Positions 1-7,462 of a stretch of 11,640 nucleotides of DNA are shown piece by piece. The notes under the pieces are model-generated. The model saw only the letters and a program-made list of their open reading frames with translations. It was not told where the DNA came from and searched no databases. Within the stretch, counting starts at the first letter, position 1, and every line of letters starts with the position of its first letter. The translations under genes were made by a program, and so were the position numbers. Origin of the DNA: Porticoccaceae bacterium (GTDB lineage: Bacteria > Pseudomonadota > Gammaproteobacteria > Pseudomonadales > Porticoccaceae); assembly GCA_023255165.1 (NCBI GenBank), contig JALRJD010000332.1:1-11640 (forward strand), in the 5' to 3' direction.

Positions 1-174
1 GATGGAACAGACGGCGTGCAGTTCCTCATTGAAACTGCGCGAGCAAACCCCGGATGCCATCTTGTTGTCACCGGACCGATGACAAATATTGCCCTTGCGT
101 TGCGGAGCGACCCGACTCTCGGGGACCACATCTCCGGAACATTGGCGCCACCAAAGGGTAACCGCGGGTTTTGA
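1..174 (+). CDS. Nucleoside hydrolase (IUNH family), internal fragment cut at both ends
   Basis: Frame 1 from the window edge reads DGTDGVQFLIETARANPG, followed by a segment containing VTGPMTNIALALRSDP. This is the conserved pattern around the TGP-x-TN-x-A-x-A-L segment of inosine-uridine preferring nucleoside hydrolases, which split the N-glycosidic bond of nucleosides to give free base and ribose. Family members normally continue after the DP-x-L / I-x-G stretch into a hydrophobic strand and a GGA motif. Here that is missing: after HISG (to about base 138) the reading turns into unrelated residues and meets TGA at 172-174. The Asp-rich N-terminal metal site would lie left of the window. I see a partial gene of only ~45 true residues, ending exactly where the opposite-strand protease gene begins to make sense. 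The family call is fairly sure; the exact substrate cannot be told. The fragment cannot encode a working enzyme as it stands. Confidence 0.7.
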   Translation, partial: DGTDGVQFLIETARANPGCHLVVTGPMTNIALALRSDPTLGDHISGTLAPPKGNRGF

Positions 175-2834
175 TAGCGGTTAGGGCGCGCATCGCTAAA
201 CTCGCTGACCGGTGGAAAGGCGCTGCTGCTCTGCTCGACCAGTTCTTTGCCGTCAATCCCATAGACCGAAATACCTTTTTCAAAGGGTTGCAGGGCAAAG
301 GGCGCATCGCCGGAATGGCGGTTGCGTAGAGCGCGGTCGTAGAGGCGGTATTGGGTTTCGCCGTTGCGAATACGCAGATCAAACAGCGTCGAAACCCCTT
401 TGTATTTCAGGCGCTCGGCGCCAGGCAGCAGATCATTGATCAGGGTGTAGCCATACATTAACGGGCGCCCATCCCAGCTTATCGATTCCACCGGCGGGCG
501 GCCATCAACCAGCGACTGACTGCAGCGCTGACGATCTTCGACGCTGACATCGCTGGCATAGAAAGCTGCCCGACGCTGGTGGCACATAACATCGACAAAG
601 CTCTGGTGCAGCCAGGGCTGCGCGTCGTCGTCAAATTGGTAGAAGGTCCAGCCATCACTGTTTTGGTAATATTTTTCGGGTACGCCGGGCAGATTGAACT
701 CCTGAGGATTGGCGTCGACCAGCAGTAAAAAGCCGTTGCCCGCACCAAACTGAGCCGGTTCGTTCTGGCTCCAGAGATACTCGCCGTTGTAATACCAGGC
801 CAGTACGCCGGGGCGGTAGTTGGCGCTAAAGGCTTTCATCTCGCCATCGCTGTCTTTAAAAAATGAGAAACCTGGTTTGGCGATACTGGCGTCGTAGTTT
901 TTCACCTTGTCAAAGCTGGCGTAGGGGTCGCGGTATTCGAGCAGGTAGAAGTGGGGCACGGCGATACGGTGTTCGCCGCCGCTAATGGTAAAGCCCTGGC
1001 TGCTCCAGCCCTTGATCGCGCCGCTCTCAAAATCTTCGCGGTAGCCGAGCGCTGGCAGGGCGATATTGTCGACCAATGCGCCATCTTCCACTGCGGCGCC
1101 ATCGGCAAAGTAGTGAAAGCGAATGGCAACCTGCTTGCCGCGAAAGGCTTCGAGATCGAATTTGGCGCTGATCCACTGAGCGCTTTCACAGGCGTCTTCT
1201 ATGTTGTTGCCAACCCGATCCTCGGCCAATACTTTGCTGGCACTGGGGTCACAGCCTTGCGCGATTTCGACTTTGCCATCACCGTCCATATCGCCAGAGC
1301 GGCCGCTAAAGCCGGGCAGCGAGCCTGCGCCCTCATGGCCTTTTTTCGACGGCATACTGCTCTGAGTGTCGGCGGCGTTGTCTTTGTCGGTGGGCAGCAG
1401 GCGCTGATAGTCGCCACCATCAGCAGAGGCTTCTATATAGAGATAATCCCAATCCGATTCGATCTTGAACCAGGTGTCAAAGCTCAGAATCAGCGGCTGA
1501 TTGGCCTCAATATTGCGCAAATCAAAGCTGCGACTGAGGAAATTGTGAAGATCATTGCCCTGGCCGCTGTAGGCGGCATATTTGCCCTGGGCAGTTCCCA
1601 GCGGCCCCAGATGTAGCTCACGGATTTTTGGGGGCAGAATTATCATGCTGGCATCGCAGACACCGGGGCTGTTGGTTGTACCTGGCTTGTTCGACCAGTC
1701 ATTCATGGTTTTCAGATACATCGAGCTGCGCTTGTCGCCGCCAAACCCGGGCGGTCTCACTATGCAGGGCTGCAACCAGCCGAGCACCATTCGCGACCAG
1801 CTGCTCAGTTCCTGGGGCTCTGGAGAGGCGGTTGACGACATTGCCTCCCAGGAGGCGGTGGAGTTATTGGTCGAGCTGGCGTAGATATCGGGCAGCCCCA
1901 ATGAATGGCCAAACTCGTGAATAAAGGTAGAGACTTCGGTGTATTCAGATTGCATGTTGTAGTCATACAGCCACAGACCATTGCCGATTTCGATGCCGCC
2001 GCGACCATTAACCATGCCCTCGATAATCGGGCCTTTGCCGAGATCGCGATTGAGCGAGCTGCGGTGTGGCCAGATGCGGTCGGCGCAGTCCTGCTCGGCT
2101 GCAGGCAGCGTATCAAAAACCGAGCTGTCGGCATTGGCGGTAAATTTTTCGCCGAGTTTATACAGCCCCTGACAGGATGACTGGCCTTTGCCGGCGTAGA
2201 CAATGACAAGATGATCGAGGTAGCCGTCGGCTTCGGCGCGGTTGCCGTCACCATCAAAATCCTGCGGATCCCAGATATCGTAATCTCGCCAAGGAAAGCC
2301 GGGGTTATCGCGATAGGCCGCCTGCAGTGCATCGATCACCAGCTCGTCGGTATGGTCGTCGTTGCGCCAGCTGCCGTCGGCATTTTGAATGGGCCTTCCG
2401 TAATAAGAGAGTGGCTTATCGACTTTGGCGGTGGGCAAAACCTGGCCGGTGACGTTGTAGAGCCCCTTGGACTGATGGCGGTAATAGTGCGACAGGGTGC
2501 CGGGCTTGGGGCGCTTGACGCTGCCGCCAAACAACAGTTTTTGCAGATAGTCGCGGTTTTTGCGGTTCTGGTTTTTGTCGCCGGCAAAGCGATCATAGCC
2601 GAGCCCCGGAAATTCAACGGTGATGACCAACAGCCGATGAGGGCGATCGACACTTGCCAGCACCGGTTTGATCGAGTCGCTCTTGATCTGTGGGCTGCCG
2701 AGTTGGTCGAACTGCAAATTGGCCAGGTGATCGATCATGCGTTCCGCTTCAAAATCGATCGCCGCGCTGGCGGCTGAACCGAGCGTCATCGCGAGGCAGA
2801 AAAATCCTGCGCAAACAGACTGCTGAATTTTCAT
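1..2834 (-). CDS. Secreted M6-family (immune inhibitor A-like) zinc metalloprotease, 3' end missing
   Basis: Read from ATG at 2834, preceded by AGGAG with a 6-base spacer. Residues 1-24 form a Sec signal peptide (MKIQQS, hydrophobic core, ASA before AIDF), so the product is exported. The catalytic zinc motif HEFGHSLGLPD lies at residues 306-316: His306, His310 and Asp316 as probable zinc ligands, Glu307 as catalytic base. A probable Met-turn SWEAMSS has Met332. A calcium-loop-like DFDGDGN (192-198) followed by DGYLDHLVIVYAG is typical of M6 peptidases, and a second acidic loop DMDGDGK lies at 515-521. Residues ~565-620 (FRGKQVAIRFHYFADG, then LVDNI) match the jelly-roll-like domain that follows the catalytic domain in InhA proteins. 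Likely job: extracellular protein breakdown for nutrition or virulence. About 898 residues are genuine. Left of base ~140 the frame stays open to the window edge, but those codons are only the antisense of the hydrolase fragment, so the natural stop is not present. The family call is strong; the substrate is unknown. Confidence 0.88.
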   Translation of the reverse strand, partial: MKIQQSVCAGFFCLAMTLGSAASAAIDFEAERMIDHLANLQFDQLGSPQIKSDSIKPVLASVDRPHRLLVITVEFPGLGYDRFAGDKNQNRKNRDYLQKLLFGGSVKRPKPGTLSHYYRHQSKGLYNVTGQVLPTAKVDKPLSYYGRPIQNADGSWRNDDHTDELVIDALQAAYRDNPGFPWRDYDIWDPQDFDGDGNRAEADGYLDHLVIVYAGKGQSSCQGLYKLGEKFTANADSSVFDTLPAAEQDCADRIWPHRSSLNRDLGKGPIIEGMVNGRGGIEIGNGLWLYDYNMQSEYTEVSTFIHEFGHSLGLPDIYASSTNNSTASWEAMSSTASPEPQELSSWSRMVLGWLQPCIVRPPGFGGDKRSSMYLKTMNDWSNKPGTTNSPGVCDASMIILPPKIRELHLGPLGTAQGKYAAYSGQGNDLHNFLSRSFDLRNIEANQPLILSFDTWFKIESDWDYLYIEASADGGDYQRLLPTDKDNAADTQSSMPSKKGHEGAGSLPGFSGRSGDMDGDGKVEIAQGCDPSASKVLAEDRVGNNIEDACESAQWISAKFDLEAFRGKQVAIRFHYFADGAAVEDGALVDNIALPALGYREDFESGAIKGWSSQGFTISGGEHRIAVPHFYLLEYRDPYASFDKVKNYDASIAKPGFSFFKDSDGEMKAFSANYRPGVLAWYYNGEYLWSQNEPAQFGAGNGFLLLVDANPQEFNLPGVPEKYYQNSDGWTFYQFDDDAQPWLHQSFVDVMCHQRRAAFYASDVSVEDRQRCSQSLVDGRPPVESISWDGRPLMYGYTLINDLLPGAERLKYKGVSTLFDLRIRNGETQYRLYDRALRNRHSGDAPFALQPFEKGISVYGIDGKELVEQSSSAFPPVSEFSDARPNRYQNPRLPFGGANVPEMWSPRVGSLRNARAIFVIGPVTTRWHPGFARAVSMRNCTPSVP
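130..150. other. Abrupt junction between two unrelated truncated genes
   Basis: Left of about base 138 the + strand reads as nucleoside hydrolase. Right of about base 141 the minus strand reads as the M6 protease C-terminal region (ending ...FGGANVPE on approach to the join). Neither gene keeps its normal continuation across this point, and there is no spacer, terminal repeat or target-site duplication that I can see. The join could be a deletion or inversion breakpoint in the genome, or a misassembly of two DNA pieces. The sequence alone cannot decide between them. Confidence 0.6.
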
Positions 2835-2840
2835 TTGTTT

Positions 2841-2845
2841 CTCCT
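2841..2845 (-). promoter_or_regulatory. Ribosome binding site of the M6 protease
   Basis: AGGAG on the minus strand, six bases before the ATG at 2834. It supports that start, which also places the signal peptide at the very N-terminus. Confidence 0.7.
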
Positions 2846-2865
2846 GACGAGGTCTGGTTATTGTT

Positions 2866-2894
2866 ATTATGGCGGCCGCACACAAGCATGACGA
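2866..2894 (-). promoter_or_regulatory. Possible sigma-70 promoter for the M6 protease
   Basis: In the 94-base divergent spacer the minus strand has TCGTCA (2894-2889), 17 bases, then CATAAT (2871-2866). These match the -35 and -10 consensus at 4/6 and 5/6, and would leave a leader of about 25-30 bases holding the AGGAG site. This is consensus matching by eye only. Confidence 0.35.
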
Positions 2895-2918
2895 TTATGA
2901 ACCCCTTTGCCTTATAAC

Positions 2919-2922
2919 AGGA
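2919..2922 (+). promoter_or_regulatory. Ribosome binding site of the ABC transporter gene
   Basis: AGGA six bases before ATG 2929. It decides the start together with the N-terminal MFGFFERLVDPFP, which is a usual opening for this group of fused ABC exporters. No clean -35/-10 pair for the rightward gene can be named in the short spacer. Confidence 0.6.
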
Positions 2923-2928
2923 TATTAA

Positions 2929-4773
2929 ATGTTCGGCTTTTTTGAACGTCTGGTCGACCCATTTCCGGGTCATTTGCCCCAACGACCTCCACGCGGAATT
3001 TTTGAATTCTGCCGTTATTACAGCCGCGGCATGGAGCGCTGGTTGCTGCTGATGGCGGTATTGACGGCTGTCACCGCGGTCTCGGAAGCCATGCTATTCG
3101 CCATTCTCGGTCAGGTGGTGGACTGGCTGGCGACCAGCAATCCGGCGACATTTTACGCCGACTCCTGGGGCACGCTGCTGGCCATGACGCTGTTTATGTT
3201 GGTGTTGATTCCGGTGGCCAATGCGTTGCACTCGCTGGTGGTGCACCAGACATTGATGGGCAACTTTCCGATGTCGGTGCGCTGGCAAACCCACCGTTAT
3301 CTGTTAAACCAGAGTTACGGTTTTTTCCAAAATGAATTTAGCGGTCGCATCGCCACCAAGGTCATGCAGACGGCACTCGCCGTGCGTGACACGGTGATAA
3401 AACTGCTCACCGTTCTGCTATTTGTAGTGATCTATCTGACCACCATGTTAATTCTGGTGGCCAGCGCCGACCCGCGCCTGTGTCTGCCACTGCTGCTCTG
3501 GCTGATCGCCTATATCGCCGTGCAGCGCCACTTTGTGCCGCGAATGAAAAATATTGCCATGCTGCAGGCCGATGCACGGTCGTTGATGACCGGGCGCATT
3601 GTCGACAGCTACACCAATATTGTCACTTTGAAACTGTTTTCCCACAGCGCTCGCGAGTCGGCCTATGTCAAAGAGGGCATGAGTGAATTTCTCGGCACCG
3701 TGCACCCGCAGATGCGTCTGGTTACACAGCTGAATATCGCGCTCTGGACGCTGAATATGTTACTGGTCTTTAGTACTGCGGCGCTGGGTATTCATCTCTG
3801 GGTCAATGGCTCGGTAACCCCCGGTGCGATCGCGATTGTCATGAGTCTGGCGATCCGACTGACCGGCATGTCGCACTGGATTATGTGGGAGATCGGCAGC
3901 CTGTTTGAAAATATTGGCACGGTCCAGGATGGCATCAATACCATCGCGATTCCCCACGCGGTCACCGACAGTGACAGCGCAACAGAGTTGCAGGTGGCGC
4001 GCGGCGAGATTGAATTCAATAAAGTCAGCTTTGCTTACAACAGCGCAGCCACTGATGGCGGCGAACCAGTGTTTAATCATCTCGACCTCAGTATTGCCTC
4101 CGGTGAAAAAGTTGGCATTGTTGGTCGCAGCGGCGCCGGCAAATCGACTTTGGTCAACCTGCTGTTGCGCTTTTTTGATACCCAGAGCGGCGCATTGACA
4201 ATCGATCAACAGGATGTGCGCGAGGTTACCCAGGACAGTCTGCGCAGCAATATCGCCATGGTTACTCAGGATACCTCGCTGCTGCATCGCTCGGTGCGGG
4301 AAAATATTATGTTTGGCCGTCCCGAGGCCAGCGAAGAGCAGATGATCGCCGCCTCAAAACAGGCTCAGGCCCATGAGTTTATTCTTGGACTGCGCGATAA
4401 CAAAGGTCGCCGCGGCTACGACGCCCATGTTGGCGAGCGCGGTGTAACGCTCTCCGGCGGCCAGCGTCAGCGCATTGCCATTGCCCGAGTGCTGCTAAAA
4501 GACGCACCGATTCTGGTGCTCGATGAGGCCACCTCGGCGCTCGACTCGGAAGTGGAAGCGACCATCCAGCAAAGCCTTAATCAGCTGATGCAGGGCAAGA
4601 CGGTGATTGCTATCGCCCACCGCTTGTCGACCATTGCGGCGATGGACAGATTAATCGTTTTTGATCAGGGGGAAATTGTTGAGCAGGGCACCCATCAACA
4701 GTTGCTCGCTGCCAATGGACTCTATGCCAGCCTCTGGAGTCACCAGTCCGGTGGTTTCCTCGGTCTCGAATAA
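2929..4773 (+). CDS. ABC transporter, fused permease/ATPase (exporter type)
   Basis: A 614-residue half-transporter with the type IV exporter layout, acting as a dimer in the inner membrane. About six hydrophobic segments fall between residues ~38 and ~315 (for example WLLLMAVLTAVTAVSEAM and VLLFVVIYLTTMLILVA). The nucleotide-binding domain follows: Walker A GRSGAGKST at 399-407, a Q-loop in MVTQD, the signature LSGGQ at 508-512, Walker B ILVLDE at 528-533 with catalytic Glu533, D-loop SALD, and the switch His564 in IAHRLST. All key ATPase residues are intact, so it should be active. Family knowledge places such proteins among lipid A/MsbA-like and multidrug exporters; nothing here shows the substrate. 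The gene starts 94 bases from the divergent protease and is followed after 24 bases by yheS, so those two are probably co-transcribed. The protease has its own Sec signal peptide, so there is no need to invoke this transporter for its export. Confidence 0.92.
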   Translation: MFGFFERLVDPFPGHLPQRPPRGIFEFCRYYSRGMERWLLLMAVLTAVTAVSEAMLFAILGQVVDWLATSNPATFYADSWGTLLAMTLFMLVLIPVANALHSLVVHQTLMGNFPMSVRWQTHRYLLNQSYGFFQNEFSGRIATKVMQTALAVRDTVIKLLTVLLFVVIYLTTMLILVASADPRLCLPLLLWLIAYIAVQRHFVPRMKNIAMLQADARSLMTGRIVDSYTNIVTLKLFSHSARESAYVKEGMSEFLGTVHPQMRLVTQLNIALWTLNMLLVFSTAALGIHLWVNGSVTPGAIAIVMSLAIRLTGMSHWIMWEIGSLFENIGTVQDGINTIAIPHAVTDSDSATELQVARGEIEFNKVSFAYNSAATDGGEPVFNHLDLSIASGEKVGIVGRSGAGKSTLVNLLLRFFDTQSGALTIDQQDVREVTQDSLRSNIAMVTQDTSLLHRSVRENIMFGRPEASEEQMIAASKQAQAHEFILGLRDNKGRRGYDAHVGERGVTLSGGQRQRIAIARVLLKDAPILVLDEATSALDSEVEATIQQSLNQLMQGKTVIAIAHRLSTIAAMDRLIVFDQGEIVEQGTHQQLLAANGLYASLWSHQSGGFLGLE

Positions 4774-4797
4774 AACATTACCGGTACTCACCACCCT

Positions 4798-6744
4798 ATG
4801 ATCACATTAACGGATATTGAGCTGCGTCGCGGCGCCAAATTATTGCTGCAAAACGCCGAGCTGGCGGTTCACCCTGGGCAGCATGTTGGCATTATTGGCG
4901 CCAATGGTTGCGGCAAGTCGAGCCTGTTTAAACTGCTAATGGGCGAAGTTGCCGCCGATGCCGGAGAGCTGTTTATTCCCTCCAACTGGCGTATCGCCCA
5001 TATGGCTCAGGAGCTGGCAAACTCCGAGCGCAGCGCGGTGGAATTTGTGCTCGACGGCGATCCGGTGATTCGAAAAATTGAACAGGCCATTGAACAGGCA
5101 CTGCAAACTGAAGACCACAACCGTCTGGCCCTCGAATATGAAAAACTCGATCTGGCCAATGGTTTTGATGCGCGCTATCGCGCCGAGCAGCTTTTGCACG
5201 GTTTGGGTTTTGCTCAGTCGGAACTGCAGCGCCCGGTCAACAGTTTTTCCGGTGGCTGGCGTATTCGCCTCAATCTGGCTCAGGCATTGATGAGTCCTTC
5301 GGATTTGATGCTGCTCGATGAGCCGACCAATCACCTGGATCTGGATGCCACCCTATGGCTTGAGCAGTGGCTGCAAAATTATCCCGGCACACTGTTAATT
5401 ATTTCTCACGACCGCGACTTTATCGACAATGTTGTCGACCGAATAGTGCATGTTGAACAGTGCAAAACCAATTCTTATAAAGGCAACTATTCCGCCTTCG
5501 AACGCATTCGTGCCGAGCGCCTCGCACTGCAACAAGCCAGTTTTGAAAAACAGCAAAAACGACGCAAGGAAGTGGAAGCCTTTATCACCAGATTTAAGGC
5601 CAAGGCATCCAAAGCCAAACAGGCTCAGAGCAGAGTGAAAGAGTTGGCACGCATGGAGGAGATTGCTCCGGCGCATATCGACTCGCCATTCTATTTCGGT
5701 TTTTCCCAGGCGAAAAAATCACATAGTGCCCTCGCCAATTTAAGTCAGGCTGATTTAGGATATGCAAAAAAGACTATTCTTTCGCAGGTAAATTTTGATC
5801 TGCAACCGGGATCCCGAATCGGTTTGCTGGGGCCAAATGGTGCGGGTAAGTCGACATTGATTTCCAGTTTGACCGGTGACCTGGATTTGCTTAGGGGTGA
5901 AAGAGTCTATGGCGAAAATGTAAAAATTGGATATTTCGCACAACATCAATTGGAAGTTTTAGACTTACAGGCCAGTGCATTTTTGCACCTGCAGCGAATC
6001 AGTCCAAAATCCACTGATCAGGAATTGAGAAATTTTCTTGGCGGATTTGATTTTCATGGCGACAGGGCGCTGGAGCCGATCAAATCATTTTCCGGCGGTG
6101 AAAAAGCGCGCGTTGCGCTGGCATTAATTGTCTGGCAAAAACCCAATCTGTTGTTACTCGATGAACCGACCAACCACCTGGATCTGGAAATGCGTCATGC
6201 ATTGACAATGGCGCTGCAGAGCTATGAGGGTGCGCTGGTGGTGATTTCTCACGACCGGCATCTGTTGCGCAACACCGTTGATGAGTTTTATCTGGTTGCG
6301 GATGGGCAGGTAAAAGAGTTTGCTGGCGATTTAAAAGATTATCAGCAATGGCTGAAAAATTTTAATCGTGTTCCAGTTGCTTCGGATTCGGAATCCGACG
6401 TTCGAACAGAAACCGAACGGCCAATGTCTGTCGATAAAAAGTGTCAAGCGGAAGTGCTTACCGCGGCGGAAAAAAAGCTGCAGCGTCAGCAGTCGGCGGA
6501 TGCACGCAAAAAAGTTGCGCCGCTGCGAAAACAATCTTCACAACTGGAACATAAAGTTGAACAACTGCAGAAGAAGTTAGACGAGGTGGAAAAGTATCTT
6601 GCCGATGGTGAACTCTACAGTGAAGAAAATAAAGAACGACTAAAACAGCAATTGGCGCTGCAGGTTGATATCAAAAAACAGATCGCCGAAAACGAAGAGC
6701 AATGGTTTGAGATTCAACAGCAGATTGAACAGTTCGAGAGTTAA
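4798..6744 (+). CDS. yheS: ABC-F family ATPase, YheS type (ribosome-associated translation factor)
   Basis: A 648-residue soluble protein with two ABC ATPase domains and no membrane segment. The first has Walker A GANGCGKSS at 34-42, signature FSGGW at 150-154 and Walker B LMLLDEPTNHLD with Asp174-Glu175. The second has Walker A GPNGAGKST at 345-353, signature FSGGE at 431-435 and Walker B with Asp455-Glu456. Between them (about 225-300) is the charged two-helix linker that reaches toward the peptidyl-transferase centre in ABC-F proteins. The C-terminal ~80 residues are a Lys/Glu/Gln-rich coiled coil. Recalled E. coli YheS (637 residues) matches throughout, including SPF-x-F-x-F after the linker, GYFAQHQLE, and DLKDYQQWL before the tail; Uup differs in these. 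ABC-F proteins bind the ribosomal E site and relieve stalled elongation. There is no clear Shine-Dalgarno before ATG 4798, so coupling to the upstream gene is likely. The second half is visibly more AT-rich than the first. Confidence 0.9.
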   Translation: MITLTDIELRRGAKLLLQNAELAVHPGQHVGIIGANGCGKSSLFKLLMGEVAADAGELFIPSNWRIAHMAQELANSERSAVEFVLDGDPVIRKIEQAIEQALQTEDHNRLALEYEKLDLANGFDARYRAEQLLHGLGFAQSELQRPVNSFSGGWRIRLNLAQALMSPSDLMLLDEPTNHLDLDATLWLEQWLQNYPGTLLIISHDRDFIDNVVDRIVHVEQCKTNSYKGNYSAFERIRAERLALQQASFEKQQKRRKEVEAFITRFKAKASKAKQAQSRVKELARMEEIAPAHIDSPFYFGFSQAKKSHSALANLSQADLGYAKKTILSQVNFDLQPGSRIGLLGPNGAGKSTLISSLTGDLDLLRGERVYGENVKIGYFAQHQLEVLDLQASAFLHLQRISPKSTDQELRNFLGGFDFHGDRALEPIKSFSGGEKARVALALIVWQKPNLLLLDEPTNHLDLEMRHALTMALQSYEGALVVISHDRHLLRNTVDEFYLVADGQVKEFAGDLKDYQQWLKNFNRVPVASDSESDVRTETERPMSVDKKCQAEVLTAAEKKLQRQQSADARKKVAPLRKQSSQLEHKVEQLQKKLDEVEKYLADGELYSEENKERLKQQLALQVDIKKQIAENEEQWFEIQQQIEQFES

Positions 6745-6815
6745 ATTAACGACATTATTCTGTGCAGCCTGTCAACCAATGCATGATATTTCCACTGGAT
6801 GAATTGACTTTATCT

Positions 6816-6824
6816 TGCTAGCAT
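6816..6824 (+). promoter_or_regulatory. Possible extended -10 promoter element for the bactofilin gene
   Basis: TGCTAGCAT fits the extended -10 pattern TGnTAnnnT, with only a weak -35 (TGGATG, about 6796-6801). Transcription would begin near 6831. That lies downstream of the first possible ATG (6823) but upstream of the in-frame ATG codons at 6847 and 6859. Confidence 0.35.
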
Positions 6825-7404
6825 GTTCGGCCGTTTAAAATTTGGAATGGTAAATACCATGTTTAATTTTAAAAAAGACGTCGACGTGAGTTCTTCGATT
6901 CTCGAAAAGCCATCTAAACAGAGGCTGTCAAAAGCCAGCCTGTCTCATGGCCTCGAGGAGGTCGCCACCCGAGATTCTGCATCCACTGGAGGGAAAGCTA
7001 TGATTGGTTCAACTGTTGTTATTGAAGGTCAGATTGTCAGCGGTGAAGCACTGCTTATTGAAGGCAAGGTGTCTGGCACTATTACAGCCAAAGAGCATGA
7101 AGTCACTGTCGGTCAATCCGGTGAATTGAAAGCCGACATCAGCGCAAAAATTGTGCGCATCGAAGGCAAGGTTGAAGGTGATATTTCCGGTGGAGAAAAA
7201 GTCATTATTTCCAAAACCGGAAATGTGCTTGGCAATATAGATGCTCCTCGCGTGACCCTGGAAGATGGAGCCAAGTTTAAAGGCAGCATCGAAATGGATC
7301 CCGATGACAAAGCTGTTAACCCGTCGCCAATCAAGGCGGTGGTGAGTGGCAAGCCGGATATCTTTTCCGCGGACGCGGAAGCAGAAACATCCAAAGTCAG
7401 TTAA
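6823..7404 (+). CDS. Bactofilin (polymer-forming cytoskeletal protein)
   Basis: 193 residues as read from the first ATG. The central region, about residues 58-160, is the bactofilin (DUF583) right-handed beta-helix, visible as repeated short beta units rich in Gly and Val: GSTVVIEGQIVSGEALLIEG, KVSGTITAKEHEVTVGQSG, KIVRIEGKVEGDISGG, NVLGNIDAPRVTLEDGAKFKG. The N- and C-terminal tails are Ser/Lys- or Asp/Glu-rich and look disordered, as in the family. Bactofilins self-assemble without nucleotide into filaments near the membrane and organise cell-shape, stalk or polarity proteins. Three in-frame ATGs are possible: 6823, 6847 and 6859. The last gives MFNFKKDVD, a more usual bactofilin N-terminus (181 residues), and fits a promoter overlapping 6823, so I favour 6859 though it has only a loose GGAATGG ahead of it. 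The gene has higher AT content than the rest of the window. Confidence 0.88.
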   Translation: MFGRLKFGMVNTMFNFKKDVDVSSSILEKPSKQRLSKASLSHGLEEVATRDSASTGGKAMIGSTVVIEGQIVSGEALLIEGKVSGTITAKEHEVTVGQSGELKADISAKIVRIEGKVEGDISGGEKVIISKTGNVLGNIDAPRVTLEDGAKFKGSIEMDPDDKAVNPSPIKAVVSGKPDIFSADAEAETSKVS

Positions 7405-7462
7405 TTCGGGGCTTAGATAAAAAGATCGGTCTATCCGGAATTTACTATGTGCAGGGTGCAAG

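Noticed and set aside
951..1616. Long plus-strand open frame of 221 codons within the protease region
   Set aside because: It is the antisense of the M6 protease, whose minus-strand frame has a signal peptide, zinc motif and family-wide similarity. The plus frame has no ribosome site or known motif.
2211..2777. Plus-strand open frame of 188 codons
   Set aside because: It also lies opposite the protease N-terminal and catalytic region and is a by-product of its GC-rich codon use.
2913..2918. TATAAC as -10 hexamer for the ABC transporter gene
   Set aside because: Transcription would begin at about 2925, after the AGGA ribosome site and only a few bases before the ATG, which does not fit a start that relies on that site.
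3760..4287. Minus-strand open frame of 175 codons
   Set aside because: It is antisense to the ABC transporter ATPase domain, which has all its motifs intact in the plus frame.
2835..4773. ABC transporter as a dedicated type I secretion exporter for the divergent protease
   Set aside because: The protease has a Sec signal peptide and no visible C-terminal RTX nonapeptide repeats, and no membrane fusion protein or outer-membrane partner is encoded nearby.
7009..7461. Minus-strand open frame of 150 codons
   Set aside because: It lies fully across the bactofilin, whose beta-helix repeats are clear on the plus strand.
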